Positions 23,999-32,607 are shown, counted from the stretch's first letter. The stretch: DNA of 41,911 nucleotides from an uncultured Lachnospiraceae bacterium (GCA_947644545.1 CANRZW010000032.1:1-41911); one strand, 5' to 3'. A program made the numbers and translations. The notes: generated from the letters alone by a model not told the origin.

Positions 23999-24901
23999 AT
24001 GATGGATTGGCTTAAAAGAGTCAGGAACTATTGGAGCAGTGGGTCACGAACCGGATATGTGATGGTGGCTCCTGCGATCCTTGTTTTGCTAATTTTTAAT
24101 ATTATTCCGCTGTTTGCATCATTTGGCATCAGTCTGTTGGATGTAAATGTCCTGTTTAATAATCCGAAGTTTGTGGGTATTCAGAACTACCTGGAGGCAT
24201 TCAGAACGCCGCGATTTTGGAATTCACTGAAAAACACTTTTATTTTCACCTTTCTTGAAGTGCCCTGCCAGATGGTGATCGGCCTTGCCCTGGCCGCGGT
24301 ACTGACCAGAAACAAGTGGGTAAACAAGCTGTTTCGCTCTATTTATTTCCTGCCGATCATCTGCTCTGCGACGGCAGTGGGTATTATGTGGCAGCTCATT
24401 CTGAATTCGAATATCGGTTATGTTTCCTGGATGCTTCGCAGTATCGGACTGCCCAAGATATCTTTCCTGAAAGATCCGGAGATCGCCATGTATACCGTTA
24501 TCTTCATGTCAGTCTGGAGAAGTTTTGGCATCTCAACGATCATATTCGTGGCAGGGATGCAGGAGGTGCCGGCGGAGTTGTATGAATCAGCGGATTTGGA
24601 CGGCGCCAGCAAATTCCGGGAGTTCTTCTCCATCACGCTTCCGGGGATTATTCCCACGATCTACTTTGTTTTGATTACCAGACTGATCGGTTCCATGCAG
24701 GTATTCGACCTGATCTTCGTGACGACAGGCGGCGGACCGAACTTCCGGACGGAGACTATGGTCAACTATATTTATTCCCGGGCATTTAGCTCCGACACCA
24801 GACTGGGGTATGCAACGGCCATGTCGGAATGTCTATTTGCCATTATTCTGATTATTTCCATTCTGTTTTACAGGCGTATGTTGAAAGATGAACAGGCATA
24901 G
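23999..24901 (+). CDS. Carbohydrate ABC transporter permease, MalF/LacF-like
   Basis: The 300-residue protein has six hydrophobic segments and the EAA coupling loop VPAELYESADLDGASKFREF followed by FSITLPGIIPT. GYVMVAPAILVLLIFNIIPL is the first helix. ATG 23999 is used because AGGGGG lies eight bases upstream; an earlier in-frame codon would run through the GC-rich hairpin. It forms the membrane channel with the next permease for the solute delivered by the binding protein. The second permease starts 27 bases after the stop. Confidence 0.93.
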   Translation: MMDWLKRVRNYWSSGSRTGYVMVAPAILVLLIFNIIPLFASFGISLLDVNVLFNNPKFVGIQNYLEAFRTPRFWNSLKNTFIFTFLEVPCQMVIGLALAAVLTRNKWVNKLFRSIYFLPIICSATAVGIMWQLILNSNIGYVSWMLRSIGLPKISFLKDPEIAMYTVIFMSVWRSFGISTIIFVAGMQEVPAELYESADLDGASKFREFFSITLPGIIPTIYFVLITRLIGSMQVFDLIFVTTGGGPNFRTETMVNYIYSRAFSSDTRLGYATAMSECLFAIILIISILFYRRMLKDEQA

Positions 24902-24928
24902 AGAATGGGGAGAAGGAGGGGATAGTTA

Positions 24929-25756
24929 ATGAAACAGAAGAGAAAACTGGGAAGTTTTATTAAGTTTATGATATTATCATTTGTAGCGGCGATCATCCTG
25001 CTGCCTGTTCTTTGGATGTTCTTTTCTTCCTTCCGGGCTGCGAAGGAGATCATATCCTGGCCGCCGAAGTTTCTGCCCCATGAATGGGTGTTTGATAATT
25101 ACAGGAAGGTATTTAAGCGTGCGCCGATGATGACTTATATCAAGAATTCGGCAATATTTGCGGTCAGCACCACATGCCTGTCATGCATGATCAATTCGTT
25201 TGCGGGCTACGCCTTCGCGAGACTGCATTTCCGTGGGAAGAACGTACTGTTCACCATGTGTCTTATGACGATGATGATTCCCTTTCAGGTGACGATGATT
25301 CCGTTATTTACGATGATCAACAAAATGGGGATCTATGATACCTGGGCAGGCTTGATCTTACCGAGAATGGCCGGGGTAATGGGTATCTTCATGATGAGGG
25401 CATTCTTTGTGGGACTCCCGTTAGAGCTTGAAGAAGCGGGCAGGATAGACGGACTGACGGATTATGGAATCTTTGCGAGGATCATGCTGCCACTGGCCAA
25501 ACCGGCGCTGGTGACGCAGATCGTCTTGGGATTGAACGGAGCGTGGAATGATCTGCTCTATCCTCTGCTTATGACGTCCAATGTGAGGATGCGTATGCTG
25601 TCAAACGGAGTTGCGCTCTTTGTCGGACAGGATACTACGGATTACGGTCCTGCATTCGCGGCAGGTGTGGTTTCCATGCTGCCCATGCTGCTGTTGTATC
25701 TTTTCGGACAGCGTTACTTCGTAGAGGGAACTGCGACCAGCGGCCTTAAGGGGTAA
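24929..25756 (+). CDS. Carbohydrate ABC transporter permease, MalG/LacG-like
   Basis: The 275-residue protein starts with a short basic stretch and a first helix (LSFVAAIILLPVLWMFFSSF). It has about six helices and the EAA loop LPLELEEAGRIDGLTDYGIF followed by ARIMLPLAKPAL. GGAGGGG is spaced well before the ATG. It pairs with the preceding permease. Binding protein and both permeases are present, so the ABC system is complete except for the ATPase, which is missing from the window. Confidence 0.93.
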   Translation: MKQKRKLGSFIKFMILSFVAAIILLPVLWMFFSSFRAAKEIISWPPKFLPHEWVFDNYRKVFKRAPMMTYIKNSAIFAVSTTCLSCMINSFAGYAFARLHFRGKNVLFTMCLMTMMIPFQVTMIPLFTMINKMGIYDTWAGLILPRMAGVMGIFMMRAFFVGLPLELEEAGRIDGLTDYGIFARIMLPLAKPALVTQIVLGLNGAWNDLLYPLLMTSNVRMRMLSNGVALFVGQDTTDYGPAFAAGVVSMLPMLLLYLFGQRYFVEGTATSGLKG

Positions 25757-25788
25757 GAGGCAGGATCAGTAAAGAGAGGAGTTTAGGC

Positions 25789-25842
25789 ATGTGCGCTGTC
25801 TGCCGCAGACTCGTTAAGGTAATAAGAGCAGCGCAGAAATGA
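25789..25842 (+). CDS. Possible 17-residue leader peptide coupled to the CE1-like esterase
   Basis: ATG 25789, with GAGGAG seven bases upstream, opens the frame MCAVCRRLVKVIRAAQK. Its TGA (25840-25842) overlaps the ATG at 25839 of the esterase (ATGA). The esterase ATG itself has no convincing binding site, so ribosomes arriving from this small frame may start it. A palindrome, GTCTGC-C-GCAGAC (25798-25810), lies inside. Evidence is limited to the signals; the peptide is not one I recognise. Confidence 0.35.
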   Translation: MCAVCRRLVKVIRAAQK

Positions 25843-27038
25843 GGGAGACTATGACGATTACAAAAGAATTGGCGGGCAATCAGGCGCTGCTTTCCCATGC
25901 GCTGTGTTTTGACCCCATCAATCAGCAGCAGATTCCGGGCGGAGATTTCAGACTGCATTTCAGAGAGTTTGCGAATGTGCCCGGTATCAGGATCCTGGAG
26001 GATGGCGGCGTGGAAGTAACCTTCTATGCACCGGGGGCAAAGACCGTACAGATCCAGGGACTCGGAGGCTCTTTTGAGGGAATCTATGATCTTGAGCCGG
26101 TGGAAACGATGACCGGTTACTGGCGGACGACGCTTACAGGGTTGATGAGCGGATTTCACTATCACTGGTATCTGGTGGACGGTGTGAAGACATTTCACCC
26201 AACGATACCTTTCGGCTACGGCTGCTCTTATGTGATGAACTATTTCGAGCTGCCGGATCCGGAGTTTACCGATTATCTGCTTAAAGATGTTCCTCATGGG
26301 AGCCTGCATATGGAGTTGTATCATTCCGAGGTGACAGGCAGGGAGAGGAACTGCTGGGTCTATACGCCGCCGGGTTATACGGAGGATACGGGAAAAAGAT
26401 ATCCGGTATTCTATCTGCAGCATGGCGGTGGAGAGAACGAGACGGGGTGGATCTGGCAGGGAAAAATCAATTATATCCTGGACAACCTGATCGCTCAGAA
26501 TAAGTGCAGAGAAATGATCCTTGTTATGAATTGCGGATACAACTTCCAGAGCAGGGGAGACGGAACATTTGTGCTGGAGGATATCCCGGAGGTGATCTGC
26601 AGGGACTGCGTACCGATGATAGATAAACGGTACCGCACGATACCGAAGAAGGAGTACCGGGCCATGGCCGGACTGTCCTTTGGTTCCGTTCATGCCAGAA
26701 TGACGGTTCTGGGGAACACGGATGTATTTTCTTCTCTGGGTATTTTCAGCGGCGGTTTCGATTATAAGACGACCGGCGCACGGGGGGAAGGGAACTTGGG
26801 TGTCTATGACTATTCGGAGATCTTCCGCTCACCGGAAACTTTTCAGGAACATTTGAAGCTGCTGTTTGTGGGAATGGGCTCCCTGGAAACCGATATGATC
26901 GAAGGCTGCAGGGAGAGACTGGAAGAATTGCAGCGGGCCGGGATCGAGATTGAACATCACTTGTATGAAGGCTATCATGAGTGGAATGTGTGGAGAAAAT
27001 GCGCCTATGATATGGCACAAAAGCTGTTTCGGTGGTAA
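25839..27038 (+). CDS. CE1-like esterase with N-terminal E-set (CBM48-like) domain
   Basis: The 399-residue protein begins with an immunoglobulin-like E-set domain (about residues 40-130; GVEVTFYAPGAKTVQIQG resembles CBM48-type modules) and continues with an esterase-D/feruloyl-esterase alpha/beta-hydrolase (about 145-399). The nucleophile elbow is MAGLSFGSVHA with Ser280. YLQHGGGENETGW is the oxyanion strand, and GYHEWNVWR holds catalytic His380. This architecture is typical of gut CE1 feruloyl or acetyl xylan/arabinoxylan esterases, but here there is no signal peptide, which implies cytoplasmic action on imported oligosaccharides. ATG 25839 (coupled to the upstream small frame) or ATG 25851 (GAGGGAG three bases upstream) could be the start. 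Confidence 0.88.
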   Translation: MRETMTITKELAGNQALLSHALCFDPINQQQIPGGDFRLHFREFANVPGIRILEDGGVEVTFYAPGAKTVQIQGLGGSFEGIYDLEPVETMTGYWRTTLTGLMSGFHYHWYLVDGVKTFHPTIPFGYGCSYVMNYFELPDPEFTDYLLKDVPHGSLHMELYHSEVTGRERNCWVYTPPGYTEDTGKRYPVFYLQHGGGENETGWIWQGKINYILDNLIAQNKCREMILVMNCGYNFQSRGDGTFVLEDIPEVICRDCVPMIDKRYRTIPKKEYRAMAGLSFGSVHARMTVLGNTDVFSSLGIFSGGFDYKTTGARGEGNLGVYDYSEIFRSPETFQEHLKLLFVGMGSLETDMIEGCRERLEELQRAGIEIEHHLYEGYHEWNVWRKCAYDMAQKLFRW

Positions 27039-27076
27039 AATAAGGCAAATTCATAATACAGCGCAGAAATGTAGAA

Positions 27077-28153
27077 ATGGAGAAAAGATTGAAGAAAAAT
27101 GAATTGCCACAGATCAAAGAAATTGCCGATGCACTGAACCTTTCGCCGACCACTGTCTCTTTTGTATTAAACGGCCATGGGGACAAGATGCGCATTGCAA
27201 AGAAAACACAGGAAAGAGTCCGCCAGGAGGCGCAGAAGCGCAATTACAGACCGAATATCTATGCCAGGCGCCTGCGCACGAGGGCGGGCGGACTTCCGGA
27301 TTACGTGATCGCGTGTTTTTGGAATGTTAATTTATATGTGGATGAGATCATTGGTTCGCTGATCCGCAGCGTACATGGATTTGAAGAGACAAACGACATT
27401 GATCTCGAACTGATTATACAGCCTTATACGGGCGGCAGACTGTCGGAATTTAAGGAGAGGATTTCTGCGGACCGGTACAGCGGTATCATTTTTATGGGAC
27501 TGCAGGAAGAGGATATGGCGTTTCTGGAAGAGCAGAGGTTCAGGATTCCGATCGTGGTGAACAACCGGCATATGGAGCATTATCCCTGCATGATGAATGA
27601 TGATTTCCAGAGCGGGATCAGGGTAGCGAAACACTTTTATGATAAGGGGATTATGAAAGTGGGTGTTCTGCTACATGACTCCGACAGCTATGCGGCCTCC
27701 AGAAGAATGGAAGGCTTTATGAGCGCAGCCAGACAATATGGCATGACGGTTCTGGATGAATGGGTTGTAGAATGCCGGTTGAAGGGGACGGAAGGCGGCT
27801 ATACCAGTGCCATGCAGGCGCTTGACAGAGCGGACAGGCCGGAAGGCTTGTTCTGTATGTACGGTACCGGCGCGGCGGGCGTCCTGAGGGCCTGTGAGGA
27901 ATTGGAGATTCGGGTTCCGCAGGATATGGAAGTCGTAGCATATGGAGACGTGAGCGGGCTGAAATACACAAGGCCGTCCGTGTCCGTGATTCATGTGCCT
28001 GTTTTTCGACATACGGAGGCAACATTGAAGTTATTGATACACGTTATAGAATGTATGGAAGTGCCGGCGGCCAGGGAAGAAGAAGCATGGCCGGAAGTGC
28101 TGTGTGAGCCTGAGTTCCTGTACCGGGAAAGCAGTCCGGCGCCGGCAGAATGA
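27077..28153 (+). CDS. LacI-family transcriptional regulator
   Basis: The 358-residue regulator has an N-terminal LacI helix-turn-helix (IKEIADALNLSPTTVSFVLNG, about 12-32, given here only as landmarks) with the hinge RPNIYARRLR, then a periplasmic-binding-protein-like effector domain (about 70-340), including RRMEGFMSAARQYGM and MEVVAYGDVSGLKYTRPSVSV. The usual LacI-type repressor binds palindromes with a central CG and is released by a sugar. Four matching sites lie within this locus. The start ATG has little binding site; TTG 27089, preceded by GGAG, is an alternative. Its stop overlaps the next start (ATGA). The signature hinge helix and effector contacts are otherwise ordinary. Confidence 0.92.
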   Translation: MEKRLKKNELPQIKEIADALNLSPTTVSFVLNGHGDKMRIAKKTQERVRQEAQKRNYRPNIYARRLRTRAGGLPDYVIACFWNVNLYVDEIIGSLIRSVHGFEETNDIDLELIIQPYTGGRLSEFKERISADRYSGIIFMGLQEEDMAFLEEQRFRIPIVVNNRHMEHYPCMMNDDFQSGIRVAKHFYDKGIMKVGVLLHDSDSYAASRRMEGFMSAARQYGMTVLDEWVVECRLKGTEGGYTSAMQALDRADRPEGLFCMYGTGAAGVLRACEELEIRVPQDMEVVAYGDVSGLKYTRPSVSVIHVPVFRHTEATLKLLIHVIECMEVPAAREEEAWPEVLCEPEFLYRESSPAPAE

Positions 28154-29838
28154 GAGGAAATATGGGATTACTATATAAAACACTGGAAGCCTGCCAAAGA
28201 TCAATGTATCTTTATTTTCCACCGATTCCCAAACACTCGCCTTATAAGCGGTGTAGTGTGACTGTACTTCTGGACGAAGTGGATGAGCCGGCAGTGGAGC
28301 GTATTCTGGAAGAGAGCGGCTTAAAGGAGATGGCACGGGAGCGGCAGCTGATTCTGGCTTTTCCTGTTCCGGGGCCGGAGGGCTGGGAGTATGACAGCGA
28401 TCTTAGCGTGATAGAACAGATGCAGGGCGCCATGACGATGGAGCGGGAGTTTGAACCGGTTCAGACATATTTCGGGATTCCCACACTGGAATCTATGCTG
28501 GCTTCCTGGCATCTGATGAATGATACCCGTTATCTGATCGGGATCGGGGAGAAGGGCGCGGCCATGGCGCTCACGATGGCGGCCTGTCAGCCGGCGAATG
28601 TGGCGGCGGTCATGGCGATCGGCGGTTCCCTGCCGGCGGATATCGAGGAAAGGGCGGTTTATTCACCGGTTCCTGTCTGGCTGTGCGGTGCAGATGCACG
28701 GACGGTCTCTTATTTTATCAGCGCCAATGGGGCCAGGAAAGTGTATGAGACCGCATGGGCATGTCCCACGAAGCCGCTGCAGTGTGTAGAACTGCATCCG
28801 GAGGCAGAGCTTACGGCAGCATTCCTGAACAGGGTTTGGGAGGAATTGTTCCGGAAGGTTCGCCGGACGAATACGGGCCGCTGCGGAAATGTGGTGCATC
28901 GGACCATGATCGAGAAATATGGCGGAGAATATTTTATAGAAGATACCCGTTTGGGTGATCAGGACGGTATGCCGCATACGTGGCTGACCTTTGTGCCGGA
29001 ATGCGTCCGGAATCTGCCGGAAGGAGAGAAGGCGCCGCTTATGATCTTCTATCATGGAGGGTCCGACAACCCGACGGAAGCGGCGGAAATGGCCAGATTT
29101 CATGAGATTGGGGAGAAGGAAGGGTTTATTACGGTCTATCCCTGGGGCTCTAACCGATGCAGCTGGAATATCTTTATGAATGAGGATGAGATGGATGATG
29201 TTGCCTTCTCGGAGGCGTTGATCCGCTATATGACCGCACACTATCCGGTGGATCCTTCGAGAGTCTATCTGTCGGGATTTTCCAATGGGTCTTCTCAGGC
29301 CATGGTGACTGCCATGGTGCATCCGGAGCTGATAGCGGCGATCTGCCCTATTGACGGCAACTGGCCCGGAGAGCGGATTGGTCCCTCCGAGGTGGATTAT
29401 GAGCAGATCCGGCCTATGGCGTTGGCAAGACAGATCCAGAAGAAGTATGATTATCGGATGCCGGTATGGTATACTTACGGGACGCGGGAACCTTCTTATC
29501 CGGTTTACCGGGGATGCACCCAGCAGCATCAATATGATTTCTGGAAGGAATATAATCATATTCCCATTAAGGAGACGCCAAAAGACGGCAGGCAGGAGCC
29601 TTCCGGGGTCGGTGTTTGCGGAGATCAGACAGAGATTCTGCATTCTCCGGCGGACTGTGCAGAACACTGGTACTCGATTCATCGCTTCTACAGCAGCGAT
29701 GCGGAGCCGGAGAATCTGTATAATTATGTGATGATGCATGATAAGGGCCATGAGGTGGCAGAGTTGGATCCGTATCTGGGCTGGGAATATGTGAAGCATT
29801 TCCGCAGAAGGCCGGACGGAGGACTGGAAAAGATCTGA
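28150..29838 (+). CDS. Double alpha/beta-hydrolase: degenerate N-terminal domain plus PHB-depolymerase/LpqC-like esterase
   Basis: The 562-residue protein seems to contain two hydrolase-like halves. The C-terminal half (about 230-562) is an LpqC/poly(3-hydroxybutyrate)-depolymerase-type esterase: oxyanion strand LMIFYHGGSDNPTE, nucleophile elbow SGFSNGSSQA with Ser378 and HDKGHEVAE with His534. The N-terminal half (about 1-200) has a similar layout, YLIGIGEKGAAMALTMAACQP, in the place of an elbow, but with Glu134 where a serine would be expected, so it is probably non-catalytic. Relatives act on acetyl or feruloyl groups of plant polysaccharides. There is no signal peptide. It starts in the LacI stop codon; ATG 28162, with GAGGA nearby, is an alternative. 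Confidence 0.82.
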   Translation: MRGNMGLLYKTLEACQRSMYLYFPPIPKHSPYKRCSVTVLLDEVDEPAVERILEESGLKEMARERQLILAFPVPGPEGWEYDSDLSVIEQMQGAMTMEREFEPVQTYFGIPTLESMLASWHLMNDTRYLIGIGEKGAAMALTMAACQPANVAAVMAIGGSLPADIEERAVYSPVPVWLCGADARTVSYFISANGARKVYETAWACPTKPLQCVELHPEAELTAAFLNRVWEELFRKVRRTNTGRCGNVVHRTMIEKYGGEYFIEDTRLGDQDGMPHTWLTFVPECVRNLPEGEKAPLMIFYHGGSDNPTEAAEMARFHEIGEKEGFITVYPWGSNRCSWNIFMNEDEMDDVAFSEALIRYMTAHYPVDPSRVYLSGFSNGSSQAMVTAMVHPELIAAICPIDGNWPGERIGPSEVDYEQIRPMALARQIQKKYDYRMPVWYTYGTREPSYPVYRGCTQQHQYDFWKEYNHIPIKETPKDGRQEPSGVGVCGDQTEILHSPADCAEHWYSIHRFYSSDAEPENLYNYVMMHDKGHEVAELDPYLGWEYVKHFRRRPDGGLEKI

Positions 29839-29860
29839 TAACTAAAACTTAAGAAGAAAG

Positions 29861-29898
29861 AAAAGGGATCGGAGAAGTTTTCATCTCCGGTCCCTTTT
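29861..29898. terminator. Bidirectional terminator between convergent hydrolase genes
   Basis: AAAAGGGATCGGAGA (29861-29875) pairs with TCTCCGGTCCCTTTT (29884-29898) through 15 positions with one T-G wobble. A tracts on the left and T tracts on the right make it effective on both strands, as expected between convergent genes. Confidence 0.85.
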
Positions 29899-29937
29899 AT
29901 GAGCGGATCGTGCAAACGAGTGCCGTTTCCTCTGTAC

Positions 29938-31137
29938 TCAGTCCAGGCAGCCATAGGCAGCCGCCCGCATCCGGAGATGGTGATATTCTTCCAGATTGGG
30001 CTGCAGGTTGTGCATGTACACGATGGAAGTGCCGGTAGAGGGATCTGCCTCGGTCCAGGTACCGGAACCGCCGGTCCAGCCGAAAGCGCCCAGGGAACCG
30101 TTATGCTGTCCCGTATAAGGGTCAAGCAGCATCCGCATTCCATAGCCGTAACCGTAGCCGGCCAGATAAGTATTGGAGAAATCTTCCTCGATCATTTTGG
30201 GGGTAAGCGTATTGGTGCGGATCAGGTCGATGGTACCGTGGCCAATGATGCGGTTTCCCTGATGAACGCCGCCGTTTGCCAGCATCTGCATTAACTTATT
30301 GTAATCGCGGCAGTTCGTTATAACTCTTGGGAACCCGGAGACGCTGCCCAGAGGTCCCACGGATTTCACCTCTACCTTCTCTTCCGGGATATACAGGGCG
30401 TCTTCCTCGCCGAGATTCCTGCCGTCCCGCAGATAATAATTCCCCACCAGTCTCTCTCCCAGATCGCCGAACAGGAAGTTAGCGGAGCAGTCCATCCCCA
30501 GAGGCTCGAAGAGCAGTTCTTTGATCACCAGCCCTGCAGGTTTGTCTTCCAGCACTTCCAGCATACCGGCCGCCAGTTCGCTGGCAAATCCGTAGAGGAA
30601 GCGGGAACCCGGTTCAAAGGCAAGGGGTACTTCGGCCATGGCACGAATCTGTTCCCGAAGCGTGTAGAAGCCCTTTTCACGCAAAGGCTTCATGGCCTCA
30701 AACATGGCGATGGAAGTAGGGTGCCAGGCATTTACGTCGCCCAGGAACATGTCGTAGGGCAGTCCGCAGGTCATATTCATAATGTGCTTGACAGTGATGG
30801 GATGGTCGGTGGGAACGATGTCCACTTCGCCGTCCGGTCGACGCACCACTTTAACAGAGTGACGGTATTCCGGAAAATATTCGTACAGAGGGTCCGTCAT
30901 CAGAAAGCGTCCGCGTTCATAAAGCATCATCAATGTGGTGTAGAGTGCGATCTTAGTCAGGGATGCCTGGCGGAAAACATGTTCCGCAGTCAATACCTCC
31001 CCCTTTTCAAGATTGGCATATCCGAAATAATTCTCATACAGGATCTCGCCTTTTCTGGCAATCAGGCAGGCACAGCCGGGAAGTCCTCTGTCAACGTAGT
31101 TCTGAAGGAGCCTGTCAAGGTCTTTGAAATCAGCCAT
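29938..31137 (-). CDS. Beta-lactamase-fold serine hydrolase (class C/EstB-like), copy 1
   Basis: The 399-residue protein has the SxxK catalytic pair Ser59-Lys62 in RQASLTKIALYTTLM, the second-motif Tyr182 in LYGFASELAA, and the third-motif region LGAFGWTGGSGT, where Trp stands in place of the usual Lys/His before TGG. These features fit the EstB/AmpC-like group of penicillin-binding-protein-fold esterases, not true beta-lactamases. There is no signal peptide, so it is cytoplasmic. It is the second gene of a two-gene minus-strand operon; the 117-bp spacer to the upstream gene holds a GCCGTC-ATCA-GACGGC hairpin (31154-31169). A GGAGT site precedes the ATG. Confidence 0.9.
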   Translation of the reverse strand: MADFKDLDRLLQNYVDRGLPGCACLIARKGEILYENYFGYANLEKGEVLTAEHVFRQASLTKIALYTTLMMLYERGRFLMTDPLYEYFPEYRHSVKVVRRPDGEVDIVPTDHPITVKHIMNMTCGLPYDMFLGDVNAWHPTSIAMFEAMKPLREKGFYTLREQIRAMAEVPLAFEPGSRFLYGFASELAAGMLEVLEDKPAGLVIKELLFEPLGMDCSANFLFGDLGERLVGNYYLRDGRNLGEEDALYIPEEKVEVKSVGPLGSVSGFPRVITNCRDYNKLMQMLANGGVHQGNRIIGHGTIDLIRTNTLTPKMIEEDFSNTYLAGYGYGYGMRMLLDPYTGQHNGSLGAFGWTGGSGTWTEADPSTGTSIVYMHNLQPNLEEYHHLRMRAAAYGCLD

Positions 31138-31254
31138 AATTTACTCCATTTCTGCCGTCATCAGACGGCCGGTTCTTTGCTAATATCGATTATTTACGAA
31201 ACATCCATATCCCGTATCTGTCATGCCGCCATAACAGGAAGGGAATGAAAATAC

Positions 31255-32430
31255 TCAGTCCATCAGGGCATAGGCTGCATTACGGATGCGGTGATGGTAA
31301 TACAGTTCGTCGTTGGGCACCATATTATGCATGTATACGATGCTGACACCGTCATTGGGATCCGCCTCGCAGAAAGTGCCAAAGCCGCCGGTCCAGCCAA
31401 AGGAACCGGGAGAGCCGTTATGATTTCCCGTGCCGCGGCACAGCAGCGTGCGGACACCATACCCATAGCCGTAGCCGGCTTCGTAAGGATTGGAACCGTA
31501 AGCGGCAGTCTGTGCCGGCGTCAGGCCGTTGGCGCGCATCATGTCTATGGTCCCTGTTCCGAGAAAACGTCTTCCTTTATACTGGCCGCCTTCTGCCAGC
31601 ATCTGCATCAGGTGGCTGAAATCTTCTACGGTAGAGAAAAGGCGGCCCCAACCCTGCTCGTGCTCTTCGCCCGGAATGTGCTTTTCATCCAGCGGACAGT
31701 CATAAGGAACTCGTTTTCCCTCGTCATCCAGGCGATACAGCCTAACCATACGCTCTTCAATGTCTCCGAAGTAGCGGGAACCGGTATCGGGCATTTCCAG
31801 TGGCTCGAACAGCATTTCCCGGAAGATGTCGTCGATCGGCTTGTCACAGAGCACTTCCAGCAAGGCGGCCGCCAATTCACTGGAAAAACCGTAGATCCAA
31901 CGTTCGCCCGGTTCTGCGGCCAGAACGGCGTCTGACATGGCACGTACATGCTCACGCAGAGTAAAATGGCCCTTTTCCCACAGCGGTTTCATACAGGCCT
32001 GCATGGAACGCAATGTGAGATTGTCGGTGGGCACAGGGGAATTACAATAGGGAAGTCCGCATTTCATGGAAAAGACATCCCGGAAAGTGACAGGCTTTCG
32101 GACGGGAACCGTATGGACAAACCCGTTGGCGTCATATTCGTATTTTTGCAGGTCACGCCACTCCGGCAGAAAAGTCCAGATGGGATCGGACATCAGAAAG
32201 AAACCCCGTTCGTACATCATCATCAGCGCCGTATACAGCGGAATTTTGGACATGGATGCCATGCGGAACACGGACTTGCGGGTGAGTGGAGTCTGTGATT
32301 GCGGGTCTGAGAAGCCTGCGTAGTTCTCGTAAACAATTCTGCCGTGCTGTACGACTTTCAGGCCGCAGCAGGGCAGTCCACGCGAAAGAAAAGCGCACAT
32401 CAGAGTATCAAGATCCTGTGTGGTTGCCAT
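31255..32430 (-). CDS. Beta-lactamase-fold serine hydrolase (class C/EstB-like), copy 2
   Basis: The 391-residue paralogue of its downstream neighbour keeps the same motifs in nearly the same places: Ser59-Lys62 in RMASMSKIPLY, Tyr180 in IYGFSSELAA and PGSFGWTGGFGT near residue 340. It lacks a signal peptide. It is expressed from a perfect consensus promoter with a LacI-type operator 7 bp upstream of the -35, and AAGGAGG lies just before its ATG. The three copies in the locus suggest enzymes for different ester or amide groups on the same imported material. The exact chemistry cannot be read from the motifs. Confidence 0.91.
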   Translation of the reverse strand: MATTQDLDTLMCAFLSRGLPCCGLKVVQHGRIVYENYAGFSDPQSQTPLTRKSVFRMASMSKIPLYTALMMMYERGFFLMSDPIWTFLPEWRDLQKYEYDANGFVHTVPVRKPVTFRDVFSMKCGLPYCNSPVPTDNLTLRSMQACMKPLWEKGHFTLREHVRAMSDAVLAAEPGERWIYGFSSELAAALLEVLCDKPIDDIFREMLFEPLEMPDTGSRYFGDIEERMVRLYRLDDEGKRVPYDCPLDEKHIPGEEHEQGWGRLFSTVEDFSHLMQMLAEGGQYKGRRFLGTGTIDMMRANGLTPAQTAAYGSNPYEAGYGYGYGVRTLLCRGTGNHNGSPGSFGWTGGFGTFCEADPNDGVSIVYMHNMVPNDELYYHHRIRNAAYALMD

Positions 32431-32477
32431 AAATTATCCTCCTTGTCAATTTCTGTCTCGTCGTTTGTTATAGTTTT

Positions 32478-32528
32478 ATTATAGGAGCGCTGCAGCATAC
32501 TGTCAATAAAAAACTAAAACGAATTAGC
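32478..32528 (-). promoter_or_regulatory. Promoter of the serine hydrolase pair with LacI-type operator (site C)
   Basis: On the minus strand TTGACA (32506-32501), exactly 17 bases and TATAAT (32483-32478) give a perfect consensus promoter. ACTAAAACGAATTAGC (plus-strand 32513-32528) lies 7 bp upstream of the -35, unlike the other sites, which cover the transcription start. The centre-to-centre distance to site D is 79 bp, about 7.5 helical turns. Confidence 0.85.
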
Positions 32529-32559
32529 AATTAAAGAAACGGGTGTGCTCAAAATAAAT

Positions 32560-32607
32560 TTGACAAATATTCTTATAAAGCTATATAATTGACTAAATCG
32601 AATTAGC
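32560..32607 (+). promoter_or_regulatory. Promoter of the MFS/GH51 operon with LacI-type operator (site D)
   Basis: TTGACA (32560-32565), 18 bases and TATAAT (32584-32589) are both perfect hexamers. ACTAAATCGAATTAGC (32592-32607) begins three bases after the -10 and covers the start point, the classical repressor position. It differs from site C at one base. The two promoters are divergent in a 234-bp gap that contains nothing else recognisable. Confidence 0.85.

Noticed and set aside
29841..29856. ACTAAAAC half of the LacI-type operator after the double hydrolase
   Set aside because: Only the left half matches (the right half reads TTAAGAAG), and it lies between convergent genes next to a terminator, not at a promoter.
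31179..31194. GCTAATATCGATTATT in the spacer between the two minus-strand serine hydrolases
   Set aside because: It resembles the operator but with an extra base and mismatches, and no convincing promoter is next to it.
29938..32430. Beta-lactamase antibiotic resistance genes
   Set aside because: The SxxK fold is shared with esterases and D-Ala-D-Ala enzymes. The proteins lack signal peptides and have WTG in place of KTG, and their operon context points to glycoside de-acylation.
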